Part shown: positions 34,208-44,776 of the stretch, one piece after another
How the letters are laid out: the number at the start of each line of letters is the position of its first letter
Position numbering within the stretch: the first letter of the stretch is position 1
Source of the DNA: Phytophthora sp. 'mugwort'
Lineage: Eukaryota; Oomycota; Peronosporomycetes; Peronosporales; Peronosporaceae
Reading direction: 5' to 3'
Assembly (NCBI GenBank): GCA_033558025.1
Contig: JAUCEF010000016.1
Location: forward strand, 558,001 to 622,000
Length of the DNA: 64,000 nt
Notes under the pieces: generated by a model
Told to the model about the DNA's origin: nothing
The model's database searches: none
The model's input: the letters and a program-made list of their open reading frames with translations, nothing else
Position numbers and translations under genes: made by a program

Positions 34208-34523
34208 TGTACCCTCTTGCTATTTGTCTTGTTGTCTTTTAGGGTACACGTAGTTAGGTTAGCTGTATTGTTGAGTTGAGCAAGCGAGACGAGTCGCGAC
34301 GTAATGACCACAAGCGTCTCCTTCTTGCACCGTCTACCTTTGCACTAAGGAGTGGCTGAGCGTCCAAGTCACCCCTCCCTTTCGGGAAGAGCCTCGTCGA
34401 CAACTAGACGCTCGTCTCCCCCAGATCGTACCGGCGAAGCTGAAGCCAAGAGCGACGTTGAGGTGGAAGGGAAGGAGATGTATCGACTGACCTTCTCATT
34501 CTTTCTTTTGCGCAGCAAAGACC

Positions 34524-35348
34524 ATGAGCGACGTCGAACTGGTTGCAGTGTGGGACTTCCTGAACGACTCGAACATCGACGAGATAGTGGGGAGTGGGGT
34601 GGTCACTGCCAAAGATGCTGCCAGCTTCATCGCTAGTGCGTATGAGGCTTCCGCCGCAGCGTTTCAAGTCGATGAATCAAGCCCATCCGAGTCTTCCGTA
34701 GCATCGGACAGAGCCAGCGAGGTGAGCACCTCGGATGACGACATGAAGTCTACGGCCTCCGCGTCGCCACCACCAATGAAATTGGACATGCCCAAACGAT
34801 CGAATAGTTCGACGTCGATCGACCAACGGGACCGACAACGCATGTACGACAACAGACATCGCGAGAAGAAAAAGGTGCGTTGAACCACCTTAAGCGATGT
34901 CGTCATTTCTCTAACTCTTACTGCTGACTACTACCTTCAGGCCAGGAGAGTTGAAGCAGCCAAGGCTCTCGTGGCTGGGCTAAAACTCCTCAATGTGCTG
35001 CTGGATGATAGAATTCTAAGGACGAGAAGAATCTCGGCGACCTGGAGATTGCTATCTCTCGACAAGGAGAACCGAAAATTCCCTGACTACGATCGAGATG
35101 TAGAGGGGATCAGGCATGAAGCCAAGACGCAGTTGGGACTGAATCAAGCTGCGACGACTTACATCGAGTTGTGGACAGCAACGTGGGCCCTCAACAAGAT
35201 AGAAAAGGGTAAATTCTTTTTGAAGCCGTACGTAGCAGACATTGAGCGGTATCTTGATGGGCTGGTCAAATTCGGGGAGAAGCTGACTGAAGCCACGACA
35301 GAGTTAGCGTGGTGCTTGGATCAAAAGCCGAGTGGAGTTTGGGTTTGA
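34524..35348 (+). CDS. Basic-region (bZIP-like) protein, family member B
   Basis: Two exons (34524-34874 and 34941-35348) flank a 66-bp intron (GTGCGT to CTTCAG); the product is 252 residues. Layout is as in member A: a conserved 25-residue N-terminus, then an acidic Ser-rich middle (SSPSESSVASDRASEVSTSD). The basic motif is RQRMYDNRHREKKKARRVEA (residues about 105-124), interrupted by the intron after KKK. A helical C-terminal domain follows, ending ELAWCLDQKPSGVWV. It is a tandem duplicate of member A, same strand, 316 bp downstream. A likely 5'-UTR acceptor (TTTGCGCAG) sits 10 bp before the ATG. The function is not known; a transcription-factor role is inferred from the basic region only. 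Confidence 0.75.
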
Positions 35349-36455
35349 TGTTCGCTACAGCGCTGTATGATAGTTGTCAATGTACACAATTGATGTCGTG
35401 CCCCCTTCTTGTCTGACTTTCGAAAGTTTCGCTGGGGTGTTGAGTACTGTACAGTGTTGAAGTAAAGCACGGAAGAAAAATGACCACGAGCGTCTTCCAT
35501 CGGCACCATCTGGTTAGAAAACCTCTAGAGTGGATTCAGTGTGGAGAGGAGCTCAGACAACTCTATGATGACCACGACCTCAGAACGGATGCTTCATAAG
35601 CATGTATCATGTTATGTGAAACATTCTACAGTTTTGTAGATGTAGAGTATGTATATTACATGTAAGCGAAGAGGCATGGCTGAACCTGAGATTCTCGTGC
35701 ATCGGGTGCACGAGAACCTCAGGTATAGTTTATTTGACAACTGTTCCTATGGATACTATCGCATCCTTGAGGCATGAACGGTTTCTAGAGGTTTCTAGAT
35801 GAATGTGAAAATTCCTGTATACGTTCCGCAATGACCGAAATACTCAACAGCGACACAGATAACTACGTTAATTTGATGGTGTCAACGAGATCCAAACTAG
35901 TTTAGTGCTGACGCTTCTCGAAGCCTTCATTGTGGAGTCATCGTCCATAGCATCGCTTCATTCGTACCGTGCGTTAATATCGTCAATCTGTTAAGACGAG
36001 TATTGACGACTGCAACGCTCATCTCGATCAAGACCACAATATAAACTATAACTGAAAGTGGCGAAGCACCACTACAGTATGTTTTCCTACGAATACGATG
36101 AAACATCATGGTGAAGACAAAGATGCGTGTGATGCGTGTGATAAAATGGAAGAATACGCTATCATGGTGCCAATCTGGATACACTCAAAATATCATTGTT
36201 GTTTTTTTCGGCTCCTCGAAACGGTTCGACCTGTAATTAAAAAGAAAAGACATGAAATTGTCACTTCCAAGAGAAAGAAAGCGAAGATAGGCAAACTGTT
36301 ACGACTTTTCGGCATTGACTGGATGCAATTTGCAGGAAAATAACGGGGGCAACATGATGCAAAAACAGAAGTGGATGTGGATTTAATGCTCGCTGTTGTT
36401 ATCCCAAGGTACTGCTGGCAAAAGGTCATTTTGTGGCCCCATCCTTGTCGAGGAC
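35349..36455. other. Intergenic stretch with a hairpin
   Basis: 3' flanks of two convergent genes. Apart from the hairpin at 35684-35724, nothing is recognised; short frames near 35927-36459 have no domain. Confidence 0.5.
35684..35724. repeat. 18-bp inverted repeat with 5-nt loop
   Basis: ACCTGAGATTCTCGTGCA at 35684-35701 is inverted at 35707-35724 with one mismatch (a G-T pair in RNA). It lies 335 bp past the stop of the gene ending at 35348. It could be a stem in a long 3' UTR, a small RNA hairpin or a palindromic repeat; there is no T-run to suggest a terminator. Confidence 0.7.
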
Positions 36456-37931
36456 TCACTCAACCGAGCCTGTCGACGGCGCCTCGGCATCCTCGCAGCT
36501 TTTGCCTCGTCCTCCGCGCTGCGGGATGTACCAGCAGTGCTTGATGGCAATTCCACCGACACCTGTTGCGTCCAAGTCTTTCGTCATGGACCAGCTATCG
36601 TCAAACGTGTTAAAACTCACTTTCAACCACGTCGGAGAAACCTTCAGCGAGAAGAAACCGTACGGATAATGACCAGCTGCCCAGACGTTCTCCACGTAGT
36701 CTTCAGCGTAAGGCGGAATTCCACTCGGAGACTCGTTCTGGATGCCCCCACCTGCGCCATTCTCAATAAAATGAGTCTTGAACGCCGTATAGTCGTGTTT
36801 CTCGCCGTGTGTATGACCATACATGAAAAGCTGGATGCCTAGACCGTCTAATAATTCACGCCACTTTTCAGCTGGACCCGGTGCGTAGTGGTTGTAAGGA
36901 GAATAATGTGTGTTCACGATTTTCCACGTCGCAGTCGAGGCTTTGGCAGATGCCACGAGTTTCTTCCGGGAATCATCACCCCATGCTTGGAGCTTATCCA
37001 TGCAAGCGTCAAACATATTGTTGTCACCTCCAGCACACAAACTATCGCCACGCTTCACGTTCTCGCACGAATCATCGTCTTTTCCGGAATATCCGTAACA
37101 TTGACAACAAATTTGCTGTGCACCATGCGTATCAGCGTCGTTCGTGTCGAGATTGAAAATGTCAATCGTTAGATTTGACGTTGGATCGGAGAGTGAGTGC
37201 ACATAGAAGTGATCTGGCATGATCCATCGGTTGTCCTGGGGACTCACATACTGTGACTGGAGCGTGAACTTTTGGTCCAAACTGGCCAACAATTCGTCGG
37301 TTGAAGAGCACTCGACAGCTTGCTCTCCGTCAGTACACACAAAACTGGCGCCTCCGTAGTCGTGATTGCCCATGACATTCACCCACGGGATCCCAGCCAA
37401 GCTCGGTGCATTGTATTTGTCCTCGAATGTCTGCTGGAAACGATACGCTTGGTCCGTCGTGCCGTGCAGCCCGTCCCAGTAGAAATTGTCGCCATGGCCG
37501 ATCACAACGGACGGTCGGGGCTGAGCTTCTGCTGCTGCCTGGCCCAGTAGAATCGCCACATACTCCATCGCGTTATAGTCCAACACCGTAAAGGATTTGC
37601 GACGTGAGCAACAAGACCCGCCAACTTTGGCAATTGTGCGCCCCCAGTCTCCGATAGCTAGAGCAGACAGCGAGTACGTCTCCGTCAAAGGGTCTGTTGT
37701 CTCCTCGTCCTCACCCAACGATCCACTACTCGAGTTTCCTTTCTTGAATTGACGGAGCGAATCCTTCGTGCCTGGTGTCGCTGTGGCATCAGAAGCGTGG
37801 CCCATTTCGTCCGTATTGTCGCTAGATTTCGTGGAGCGATGCGAACCGGGCACCGTCAGAGCGACCACAATCACTACGACGATGACAGCGAGTGCCACAA
37901 CGACACCGATCACGAGAGGTTTCCTCTGCAT
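36456..37931 (-). CDS. Membrane-anchored purple acid phosphatase (metallophosphoesterase)
   Basis: Single exon, 491 residues. An N-terminal signal anchor (residues about 7-28, IGVVVALAVIVVVIVVAL) follows MQRKP, suggesting type II orientation with the enzyme outside the cytosol. A Ser/Thr-rich stalk follows. The catalytic domain has the tartrate-resistant acid phosphatase motifs in order: GDWG (94-97), GHGDNFY (145-151), GNHD (188-191), NTHY (340-343) and GHTHG (372-376). These supply the Asp, Asn, His and metal-bound Tyr ligands of the two-metal site. It hydrolyses phosphate monoesters at acid pH. A Cys-rich insert lies at about 275-310 (ICCQCYGYSG to SLC). The start codon is 267 bp from the divergent LRR gene. 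All key residues are present, so it should be active. Confidence 0.93.
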   Translation of the reverse strand: MQRKPLVIGVVVALAVIVVVIVVALTVPGSHRSTKSSDNTDEMGHASDATATPGTKDSLRQFKKGNSSSGSLGEDEETTDPLTETYSLSALAIGDWGRTIAKVGGSCCSRRKSFTVLDYNAMEYVAILLGQAAAEAQPRPSVVIGHGDNFYWDGLHGTTDQAYRFQQTFEDKYNAPSLAGIPWVNVMGNHDYGGASFVCTDGEQAVECSSTDELLASLDQKFTLQSQYVSPQDNRWIMPDHFYVHSLSDPTSNLTIDIFNLDTNDADTHGAQQICCQCYGYSGKDDDSCENVKRGDSLCAGGDNNMFDACMDKLQAWGDDSRKKLVASAKASTATWKIVNTHYSPYNHYAPGPAEKWRELLDGLGIQLFMYGHTHGEKHDYTAFKTHFIENGAGGGIQNESPSGIPPYAEDYVENVWAAGHYPYGFFSLKVSPTWLKVSFNTFDDSWSMTKDLDATGVGGIAIKHCWYIPQRGGRGKSCEDAEAPSTGSVE

Positions 37932-38198
37932 TTCTTACACTGACCGAAGACAGCAGCTCTTGCCCTTCGAAAGCAACAAAAATACTGAAAACCCTCTCAC
38001 CATTTGGTCAATACCTTGGACTGAGCTTTTTCGCCATCAATCAACATTTTCACCTCCATCCCGGATTTAATCCGAAAACCCTCGGATACTCCCGCGAAAA
38101 TGCCGTTTTGACGTGGAAATATTTGTTCTTAATTTGTTCCTCGTCGCTACGTCCCATCAGCCATCGCTATCCATCCAGTTTGGAGGCGTATTATTGCC
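37932..38198. promoter_or_regulatory. Shared divergent intergenic promoter region
   Basis: These 267 bp separate the start codons of the phosphatase (minus) and the LRR gene (plus) and must hold both promoters. I did not find a strong Inr match in either direction; CTCTCACCATTTGG near 37996 is a loose one. Confidence 0.5.
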
Positions 38199-41100
38199 AT
38201 GAAGCCTATTCGAGAGCCTGAGCACCACAGGCGGCGATCGCGACAGGGTTTTCGCAGTCAGGAGCTGCTGACCTCACTCACACTCTCGGCTGAAGCTATC
38301 ACACTACGAAATGATTCTGGAAATCCGGAAGAAGCAGCAGCTCGAGCGGCATCGCGACGAAGCACAGTGAAGCGGCGATCTCCAGCTCGCAAGACCCGCG
38401 CTGTTCGAACTGTTGCTAGTGTCTGCAACGCGAAGCTTATGACGATGAAAAAGCTCCATTCCATGCGCAAATATCGTCTCAGTGTGCACGGTTCGCTCCG
38501 AGAGAGCGGCAACGAAGACGAAGGCGCCAACATCGACAGACCGCCGGTTAAGGCGAGACGAAAGTCGCTGGTACCGATCACTCCAGCAATTTTGCCAGGA
38601 AGTTTACAGTCGTCTCCTACACGAACCGATTTTCGTGCCAATTCATGTCGAGAAAAACACGCGATTGGCAAATTTGAGACCGGAGACAATAAGTGGAAAG
38701 CCACAATTGATGGTGAAGTCGAGAAGTTTATGTATCCTAGTCTGAGACTTGAGACGCTATATAGAGAGCAATTGCATCCAGATTCTCTTGGGAATACCTA
38801 CGACGACACGAAGCCAATGCCATCCCCGAAGGCGATCGAGAAGGTCTTGACAAGCACTTCAAATGTGAATTGGGAGCTGGAGCACGTGGCATCGAGCCCC
38901 GTTCCAGCCCCTCCTGTCCTACAAGTGGATAGTAAGCGACTGCGATTTGATCAGAAGCTTCAAGATGCTGAAACAATTCTTTGCAAGCGTGAAGCGGCTT
39001 CAACGAGGCTCAACACGGCTCCACCCGGCGCCGACCTGAGGGAATCTGGGTCTCTAAACGGGGTCAGTTCGGCCTCATTGAATCCTAAAAAGTTTCAATC
39101 AATTTCTTCGCTGTATCAAGAGTCCGAAGCACCTCGACAACAGCCGATTCCTCGCCTTCCCCAAGCGCGAAAGTACGTTATGGAATTTTTTTTCTCGTGA
39201 AAAAACTACAATAATTGTGTTTATTGACAGTATGAACTTTGGTATGACCAGATTCATTAAGGAGATCCAGCGCCACACCACTAACGCCGGTCAAATCGAG
39301 TACTACACAGACAAACAGCATCTGTTCACGAAATGGAAAAAAGTTCGGGTCTCCGAGCACCATCAGCAGCTCCGGCCGCTATCTCTAAACAAACGTCAGT
39401 ATGAGACTGACGAGGTAGAAAATGATAGCGACCCGGAGACAGAGAAAAATGACGGCTCGTGGCAACCATTCGGAAAACTTTCGCCACGCTCGTTGCTCTA
39501 CCACGAATGTGTCAAGAACCAGATTCTAGCTGAGCCAATTTTGTCGAGAATCAATGAAATCACGACTCCTTCCTCTCAACCTCCGACTGCGCGGCTTTCC
39601 TCGTCTCCTTCGTTCGCTACTGTTGCTTCAAGTTTGCTGAGCTCGAGGCAGCAAACACATCGTTCTAGACGTGATAAACGACATCTTGCTCTCGAGCTGC
39701 AACAATTTGGACTGGGCGACGCCAAAATCCTCGCACTGTCCAAATCTCTCGAAGGGTTTGAGGCTATCGAGGTCCTCGATCTCAGCGATAATCGACTCAC
39801 CGACGCGTCAATAATTCCATTGCTACAGGCGCTAGCCCATGTAGCTCCCTCACCTAGCGACGTACAGACCCCCGACAGCCGATCATTAAAAACAAAGCTA
39901 ATTGCTGCTGCTGTGGCGAGTTGTACGACGAATTGGAGCAATACGGAACGTCCACTAAGTGGCTGTTTACTCACGGTGCTTAACCTTAGCAAGAACGAAC
40001 TTGGTCGCAAAGGCTGCCAGCAGATCGCACGCTTTTTAACGATCTGCAGGACGCTCACGTCGTTGGATTTATCAGACACGACACTAGGCGGAGATGACGA
40101 CGCTTTTGCACCTGTCGCAGCTGCAATCGAGTCGCATCCGTCCTTGAAACGAGTAAATCTCTCGCATAACTCGATCGGGGAGCGTGGTGGAATTCTTCTC
40201 GGTGCAATGTTAACGAATCCTGCTTGCGTCGTGCGAGCTCTGGACGTGTCGTGGAATAATATCCGTCGAAGTGGTGCCGTGGCGTTGGGTATGGCAATGC
40301 GTACTAATACGTCGTTAAGAACGCTCCATATGAGCATGAACCGATGCGGTGATGGAGGTGGCGAACAGCTAGCAGCCGCATTAGCCTGTAATACAACCCT
40401 CACACAGCTGGATCTGTCCCATAACGCGCTCACGGGAGCAAGTGCAGTAGCTTTTGGTTTCTTTTTACGACGGAATCAATCACTTCATACTCTGGATATG
40501 AAAGATAATAGTCTGGGCGAAGTGGGCGCTCGAGCCCTGCTCCGAGCGACCGCTTTCGGCTCGCGTTGTGAGATGGGTTTATCCGTTCATGACCTTGAAA
40601 CGTCTACGGTAGGCTCGACACCAGTAGCTAGCAGCTCATCAATTTTTGACGCGAATCTACCGTCTGCATCGTCTCCGTTTGAGCTTCGAATAGGGGACTC
40701 GCCTTATGCGTTCGCCGTCGCGAGTGAATTAATCGATGCCGCGTTGCTTCAAGGTCGATGTGCACTCTCGGAACTGAGCTACGAGGGTGATGCTAGTGGC
40801 GATATCCCTCGATCTGCTGGTACAGCGAGGAGTCAATCAGGACGAGCGAAATCTGCAAAGAAAAAGGTCATTTTGGCTGTCGACCTGGAACGTCGTTGTC
40901 TTTACAACGTGGTCGACTCCACTAAAACGGCATGGGAGCTGCCAACACGAGGAATTCTGCGCGCAACAGCTACTTTTATGCCCCCACCGCTCCCTCGAGG
41001 CCCTGTCCATTGGTTAGATGAAGATTCATGCTTGGGTCTCATTCAAATCGTTAAGCGCGGGTTCTCGTCGCGTGATATGATGAGTTTATTGGATCTGGTG

Positions 41101-42399
41101 CTGGCAGATTTGCAACTCACAACGAGTCAAGCAACGTCCTTTGTCAGTCACTTGCAGCCTTTCGTGCCAAAACTGGAACTTCTTGGCAGACTCTGGACGT
41201 GTTTAATCGATGGAGAAAAGGCATTTGCGTTTTTGCAAGAGCATTTAACTCTCTCTGAGCAATGGCGACTCATTGATCGCTTTGGTCCCGTCACGATGCA
41301 GTTTTCCACGGCAAACCCTACAGGGCACTGGACATTGACACTAAGAGATCCAAGACACCGGAAACTTGCGCTTTGGTTTGCTTCCTTGAACGCACATCAT
41401 ACAAATGTCTTGACACGTTACCATCCGAAACGTACCGACTGCAGTCAGTACGGACGTGGTTTCCATTGGCGTAACGCAGTCTTTAACCAAAAGCGGATTC
41501 AACTCACGTACGCCTTCTTCGACCGCCTCCCACATGATGGTGTACTCGAGTTTGATTACGTCTCTCCTCTTCGTCCAGAAGATCGATATCTCGAAGATAA
41601 TCAGTTAGAATATAAAGATGATACAGAACTAGACCAGTGCGTGATTCAAGCCACACAAGTCGCGATGACGGACGAGGAGCTCGCGACCTTGTTATCTCAA
41701 GTAGGTGCCGAGGTGTGTGCTATCTACGTGCCCGTGCACAAACGACAGAATCTAAAGTACCAATTGATACTTTTCCATGTCGCTATTGCTGCTCGACGGG
41801 TACTAACGCGTCAAGCCCATCATGTCCTCCAGCATTTTCCTAAAAAGTACGAGTCTGGACGTCTCCGTGTATTGGTAGCAATGCATCACGCCATTGTGGA
41901 CTTGGAATGCTTCGACGAATTATTGGAGCGACTCGCCTTGACGGATCGACCGCGTGTATATGTCAAATTGGGTTATCTTAATACTGTGATGCCTTTAGCG
42001 ATTGAGATGGATTTTGATGTGGATTTTACCCGCGAAGACGAAAAGATGCTCCTGCGAGCTCTTGTGGATCTGTCGATCTCGTGTCCTATGGATATGATTC
42101 GTATTGACAGCACTCGGTCCAGTGTTCTCATTATTTACTCCATGTATCAAACCAATACGGTACCAGCAACAGGTCGTATTTGCTTTCGCTATGTGACGCA
42201 CCAGGCAACGAATCGACTCGAGTGGCTGCGAGCTCGTCAACAGATTTACCGTCATTTTCTCTGTGGCGATCGTCTTAAAAGCTTAAGTGATTCTACAGCA
42301 TTGACACTTGCAGCAAGTGTTGGTACGAGTGAAAACAGCAGTGTCACTGTCGCAGGAGTCAGTAGCAATCCGATAGATGATGCTACAGCCCCAGCCTAG
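38199..42399 (+). CDS. Large leucine-rich-repeat protein
   Basis: Two exons (38199-39172 and 39231-42399) with a 58-bp intron (GTACGT to TTGACAG); 1380 residues. Residues 1-325 are basic and low-complexity (EPEHHRRRSRQG and similar). Eight ribonuclease-inhibitor-type repeats span about 480-765, with cores VLDLSDNRL, VLNLSKNEL, SLDLSDTTL, RVNLSHNSI, ALDVSWNNI, TLHMSMNRC, QLDLSHNAL and TLDMKDNSL. About 600 C-terminal residues follow that I cannot assign; they are evenly charged and look folded. There is no signal peptide or membrane span, so it is probably intracellular, perhaps a scaffold or cytoskeleton-associated protein. The divergent neighbour is a phosphatase; the 3' end faces PPWD1 at 55 bp. 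The splice junction restores frame exactly (AAT codon across it). Confidence 0.85.
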
Positions 42400-42454
42400 A
42401 CGTTTTGCCCCATTTTAAGGATTAAGTATTTGATCTTTTTCTTTTCGGCCTGAA

Positions 42455-44335
42455 CTAGAAGATGTCAATGTTTATGATCTTAATATCCTGAAGAGGCTTG
42501 TCAGTCTTGTCAACGCGTGTGTTCTCGATGCTCGAGACAGTGTCTTTGCCTTGCTCCACACGGCCGAAAACTGTGTGTTTGTTGTCTAGCCACGGAGTGG
42601 GCACAGTCGTGAGAAAGAACTGCGAGCCGTTGGTGCCCGGCCCAGCGTTGGCCATGGAAAGCGTGAACGGGCGATCGTGTCGCAAGTTGCGATGAAACTC
42701 GTCTTCGAACTCGCCTCCCCAAATGGACTCCCCACCGGTGCCATCTCCCAATGGGTCACCCGTTTGCACCATAAAGTTCTTTATCACACGGTGGAAAATG
42801 AGATTGTCATAGTATCCGTTGCGCGCGTGCGTGCAGAAATTCTCCACCGTCTTGGGGCACTCCTTGCCGAAAAGCTTCAGCGTGATATCTCCCATGGTAG
42901 TGTGCATGACGGCCGTCTCACCGAGGATTTTGGCACTACTCGACTCCGTGGCGACCTGTGACTCCTCCAGCGTCGGTTTCTCGTTGAAAACGTCGCGGCC
43001 CGTTCCAGCACCACCGTCTTCGCCTTCATCTTCCTCTGGTTCCCGCGATGAAAAGAGGAAGAAACGATTGCGCTTAAACGAGGTACAGAACAGCGTCGGG
43101 TCAATCGTGTCCCGCTCATTGGCAGAATCCGACATGACCTCTGCTTCGTGTTTGAGTCCAGACGCTGCCTTCAAATGCTTCTCGAACTGGGTATTCACTT
43201 TAGGCTTTCCCTGAAACAGACTCAGACGCAGGAATCGGTCCGAACTCTCCACTTTACCAAGCATTCTCACGACCTTGTTCGTCTCGATGTTCACTACTTT
43301 GATACCAGCCAGCGTCGCGTACAGAATAAAGTGGCCAGACTCGTCGAACACGCAGTTGGACACGACATCTGAGCTGGCCAGCTCGCGTTCGACAGCTGCT
43401 CGGCGGCCAAAGTCAAGAGCATCCAGGTGCAGCGCATTGTCGGCTTGTGCGTCCTCAAATACCGTCAAACTCTCGTCGTACTTGAGTCGCATCTTGCCCG
43501 TCGCGAATCTGAAAACCCGGATCTGGCTGTCCTTGGCCGTGACAACAAAGTTTTTTCCGTCGGGTGACACGTCAATGGCCGTGGCGTATGTCTTGCATTT
43601 GGCCAGTTCGAACAAGTCCGTCTCGCCTTTAAATTTAAACCGGATCAGTCCCTTGTCCATCGTCGGGAGCTTGTACGTGTCGGCGTCCCAGTATTCGATT
43701 ATCCCCCTCTGGTCGGCCGAGATGACGCAGTTGGCCACGGGGTTGTAGGCCACCGCAGTGACTGGGGCGGCATGCAACTTGCCGATGGTGTGTACAGGCT
43801 CATTGGCCGCGCACTCGGCCGTGTAGATCCGTAAGGCCGGGCTGTTCTTGTCGGCCACCACCACCTTGGGCTCGATGGCCCCTTTCGCCGAGATCCAGCA
43901 GCATTCGGCTGGCGTGAAGGCCACGTTAAGCATGTTGACCATATCGAAGGCCAGCACGTCGTACAACTTAATGCTGCGGTCGGCCGACGTGCTGCAAAGG
44001 CGCAGGCCATCGGCTGACACGGCCAGGCCAAGCACCTCCTTGAGGTGGGCCTTGTAGTGCTTGACGAACTCGATACCCGTAGCCATTTTCTTCCAAAACT
44101 TGACGTGACCATCCACGCTGGCCGTCACGACGAACTGCGTCTCCGGGGCCACCAGCACGTGCGAGACCGTGGCCCGGTGCATGAAGCTGCGTTCGTACAT
44201 GGCTGCGCCCGGCAGGTTCTTCAGGTACGCGGCCTCAAACGGCAGCTTTCTGGCCTTCTTCTTGGCCGGCCTGGCCGGCATCGGCATCGGCGCCTCGTCA
44301 TCGGAGCTGGCGTCGCGCTCGTGCTTGGCAGACAT
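42455..44335 (-). CDS. PPWD1: Peptidylprolyl isomerase with WD repeats (PPWD1 homologue)
   Basis: Single exon, 626 residues. A Lys-rich N-terminus ([20 protein letters not shown]) is followed by WD40 repeats (about 50-330; for example [20 protein letters not shown], then KFWKK, and [18 protein letters not shown]). An acidic linker follows, then a cyclophilin domain from about 474 to the end. Cyclophilin active-site residues are kept: [13 protein letters not shown] (Arg516, Phe521, Gln524), [14 protein letters not shown], and the substrate-pocket Trp582 in [11 protein letters not shown]. The family is a nuclear, spliceosome-associated proline isomerase. The frame extends three codons upstream from a GTG; the ATG at 44335 is taken as the start. 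It is convergent with the LRR gene. Confidence 0.95.
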   Translation of the reverse strand: MSAKHERDASSDDEAPMPMPARPAKKKARKLPFEAAYLKNLPGAAMYERSFMHRATVSHVLVAPETQFVVTASVDGHVKFWKKMATGIEFVKHYKAHLKEVLGLAVSADGLRLCSTSADRSIKLYDVLAFDMVNMLNVAFTPAECCWISAKGAIEPKVVVADKNSPALRIYTAECAANEPVHTIGKLHAAPVTAVAYNPVANCVISADQRGIIEYWDADTYKLPTMDKGLIRFKFKGETDLFELAKCKTYATAIDVSPDGKNFVVTAKDSQIRVFRFATGKMRLKYDESLTVFEDAQADNALHLDALDFGRRAAVERELASSDVVSNCVFDESGHFILYATLAGIKVVNIETNKVVRMLGKVESSDRFLRLSLFQGKPKVNTQFEKHLKAASGLKHEAEVMSDSANERDTIDPTLFCTSFKRNRFFLFSSREPEEDEGEDGGAGTGRDVFNEKPTLEESQVATESSSAKILGETAVMHTTMGDITLKLFGKECPKTVENFCTHARNGYYDNLIFHRVIKNFMVQTGDPLGDGTGGESIWGGEFEDEFHRNLRHDRPFTLSMANAGPGTNGSQFFLTTVPTPWLDNKHTVFGRVEQGKDTVSSIENTRVDKTDKPLQDIKIINIDIF

Positions 44336-44776
44336 CGTGGCCACTCAGATACTGGACTTGAGTATGGAATCATTTCTGGGAACAAGGTGATTTTATGGAG
44401 CTATATCATGTTGTAAAGGTGTCAGGTCGGCGCAACGATTATTTTACTTACCCTAAATATACAGTAGGATTGAAAGATGAATAAATTATCGGGTAAATAT
44501 AGGACCACTTGCATTTTATGGACCCTTTTTAGTTAAAATGGGCATGATCTGTAATGGGATTATGAGAATGCGGCATTCCGACTACAAGTACTCTACAACG
44601 TCAGTAAATACTGACGGAGAATTTTATCCTCGGTTAGCATCGTTCGGTGTTAACTTGCAAAGTGAAACCTACTACGGTAATAACCTGTTTTTTTGTTCCA
44701 TGTTTTGAACGGCCCCCGCAAATGGCATCAATTTTATCGTCTCAATTAGTGTCACTGTCCTCCTGTTCATTTGTGC
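44336..44776. other. Upstream flank of PPWD1 and probable transposon end
   Basis: No gene. Near 44495 the sequence TAGGACCACTTGCATTTTAT may be the left terminal repeat of the pogo-like relic: a similar inverted stretch (CCATAAATTTTAAACG to ATTAA) lies near 46412-46445. The match is weak. Confidence 0.35.

Noticed and set aside
35684..35724. Hairpin as a bacterial-type terminator
   Set aside because: The window is eukaryotic and no T-run follows the stem.
38258..38704. 148-residue minus-strand frame opposite LRR exon 1
   Set aside because: Shadow frame of a confident plus-strand gene, with no domain. The same applies to 39576-40433.
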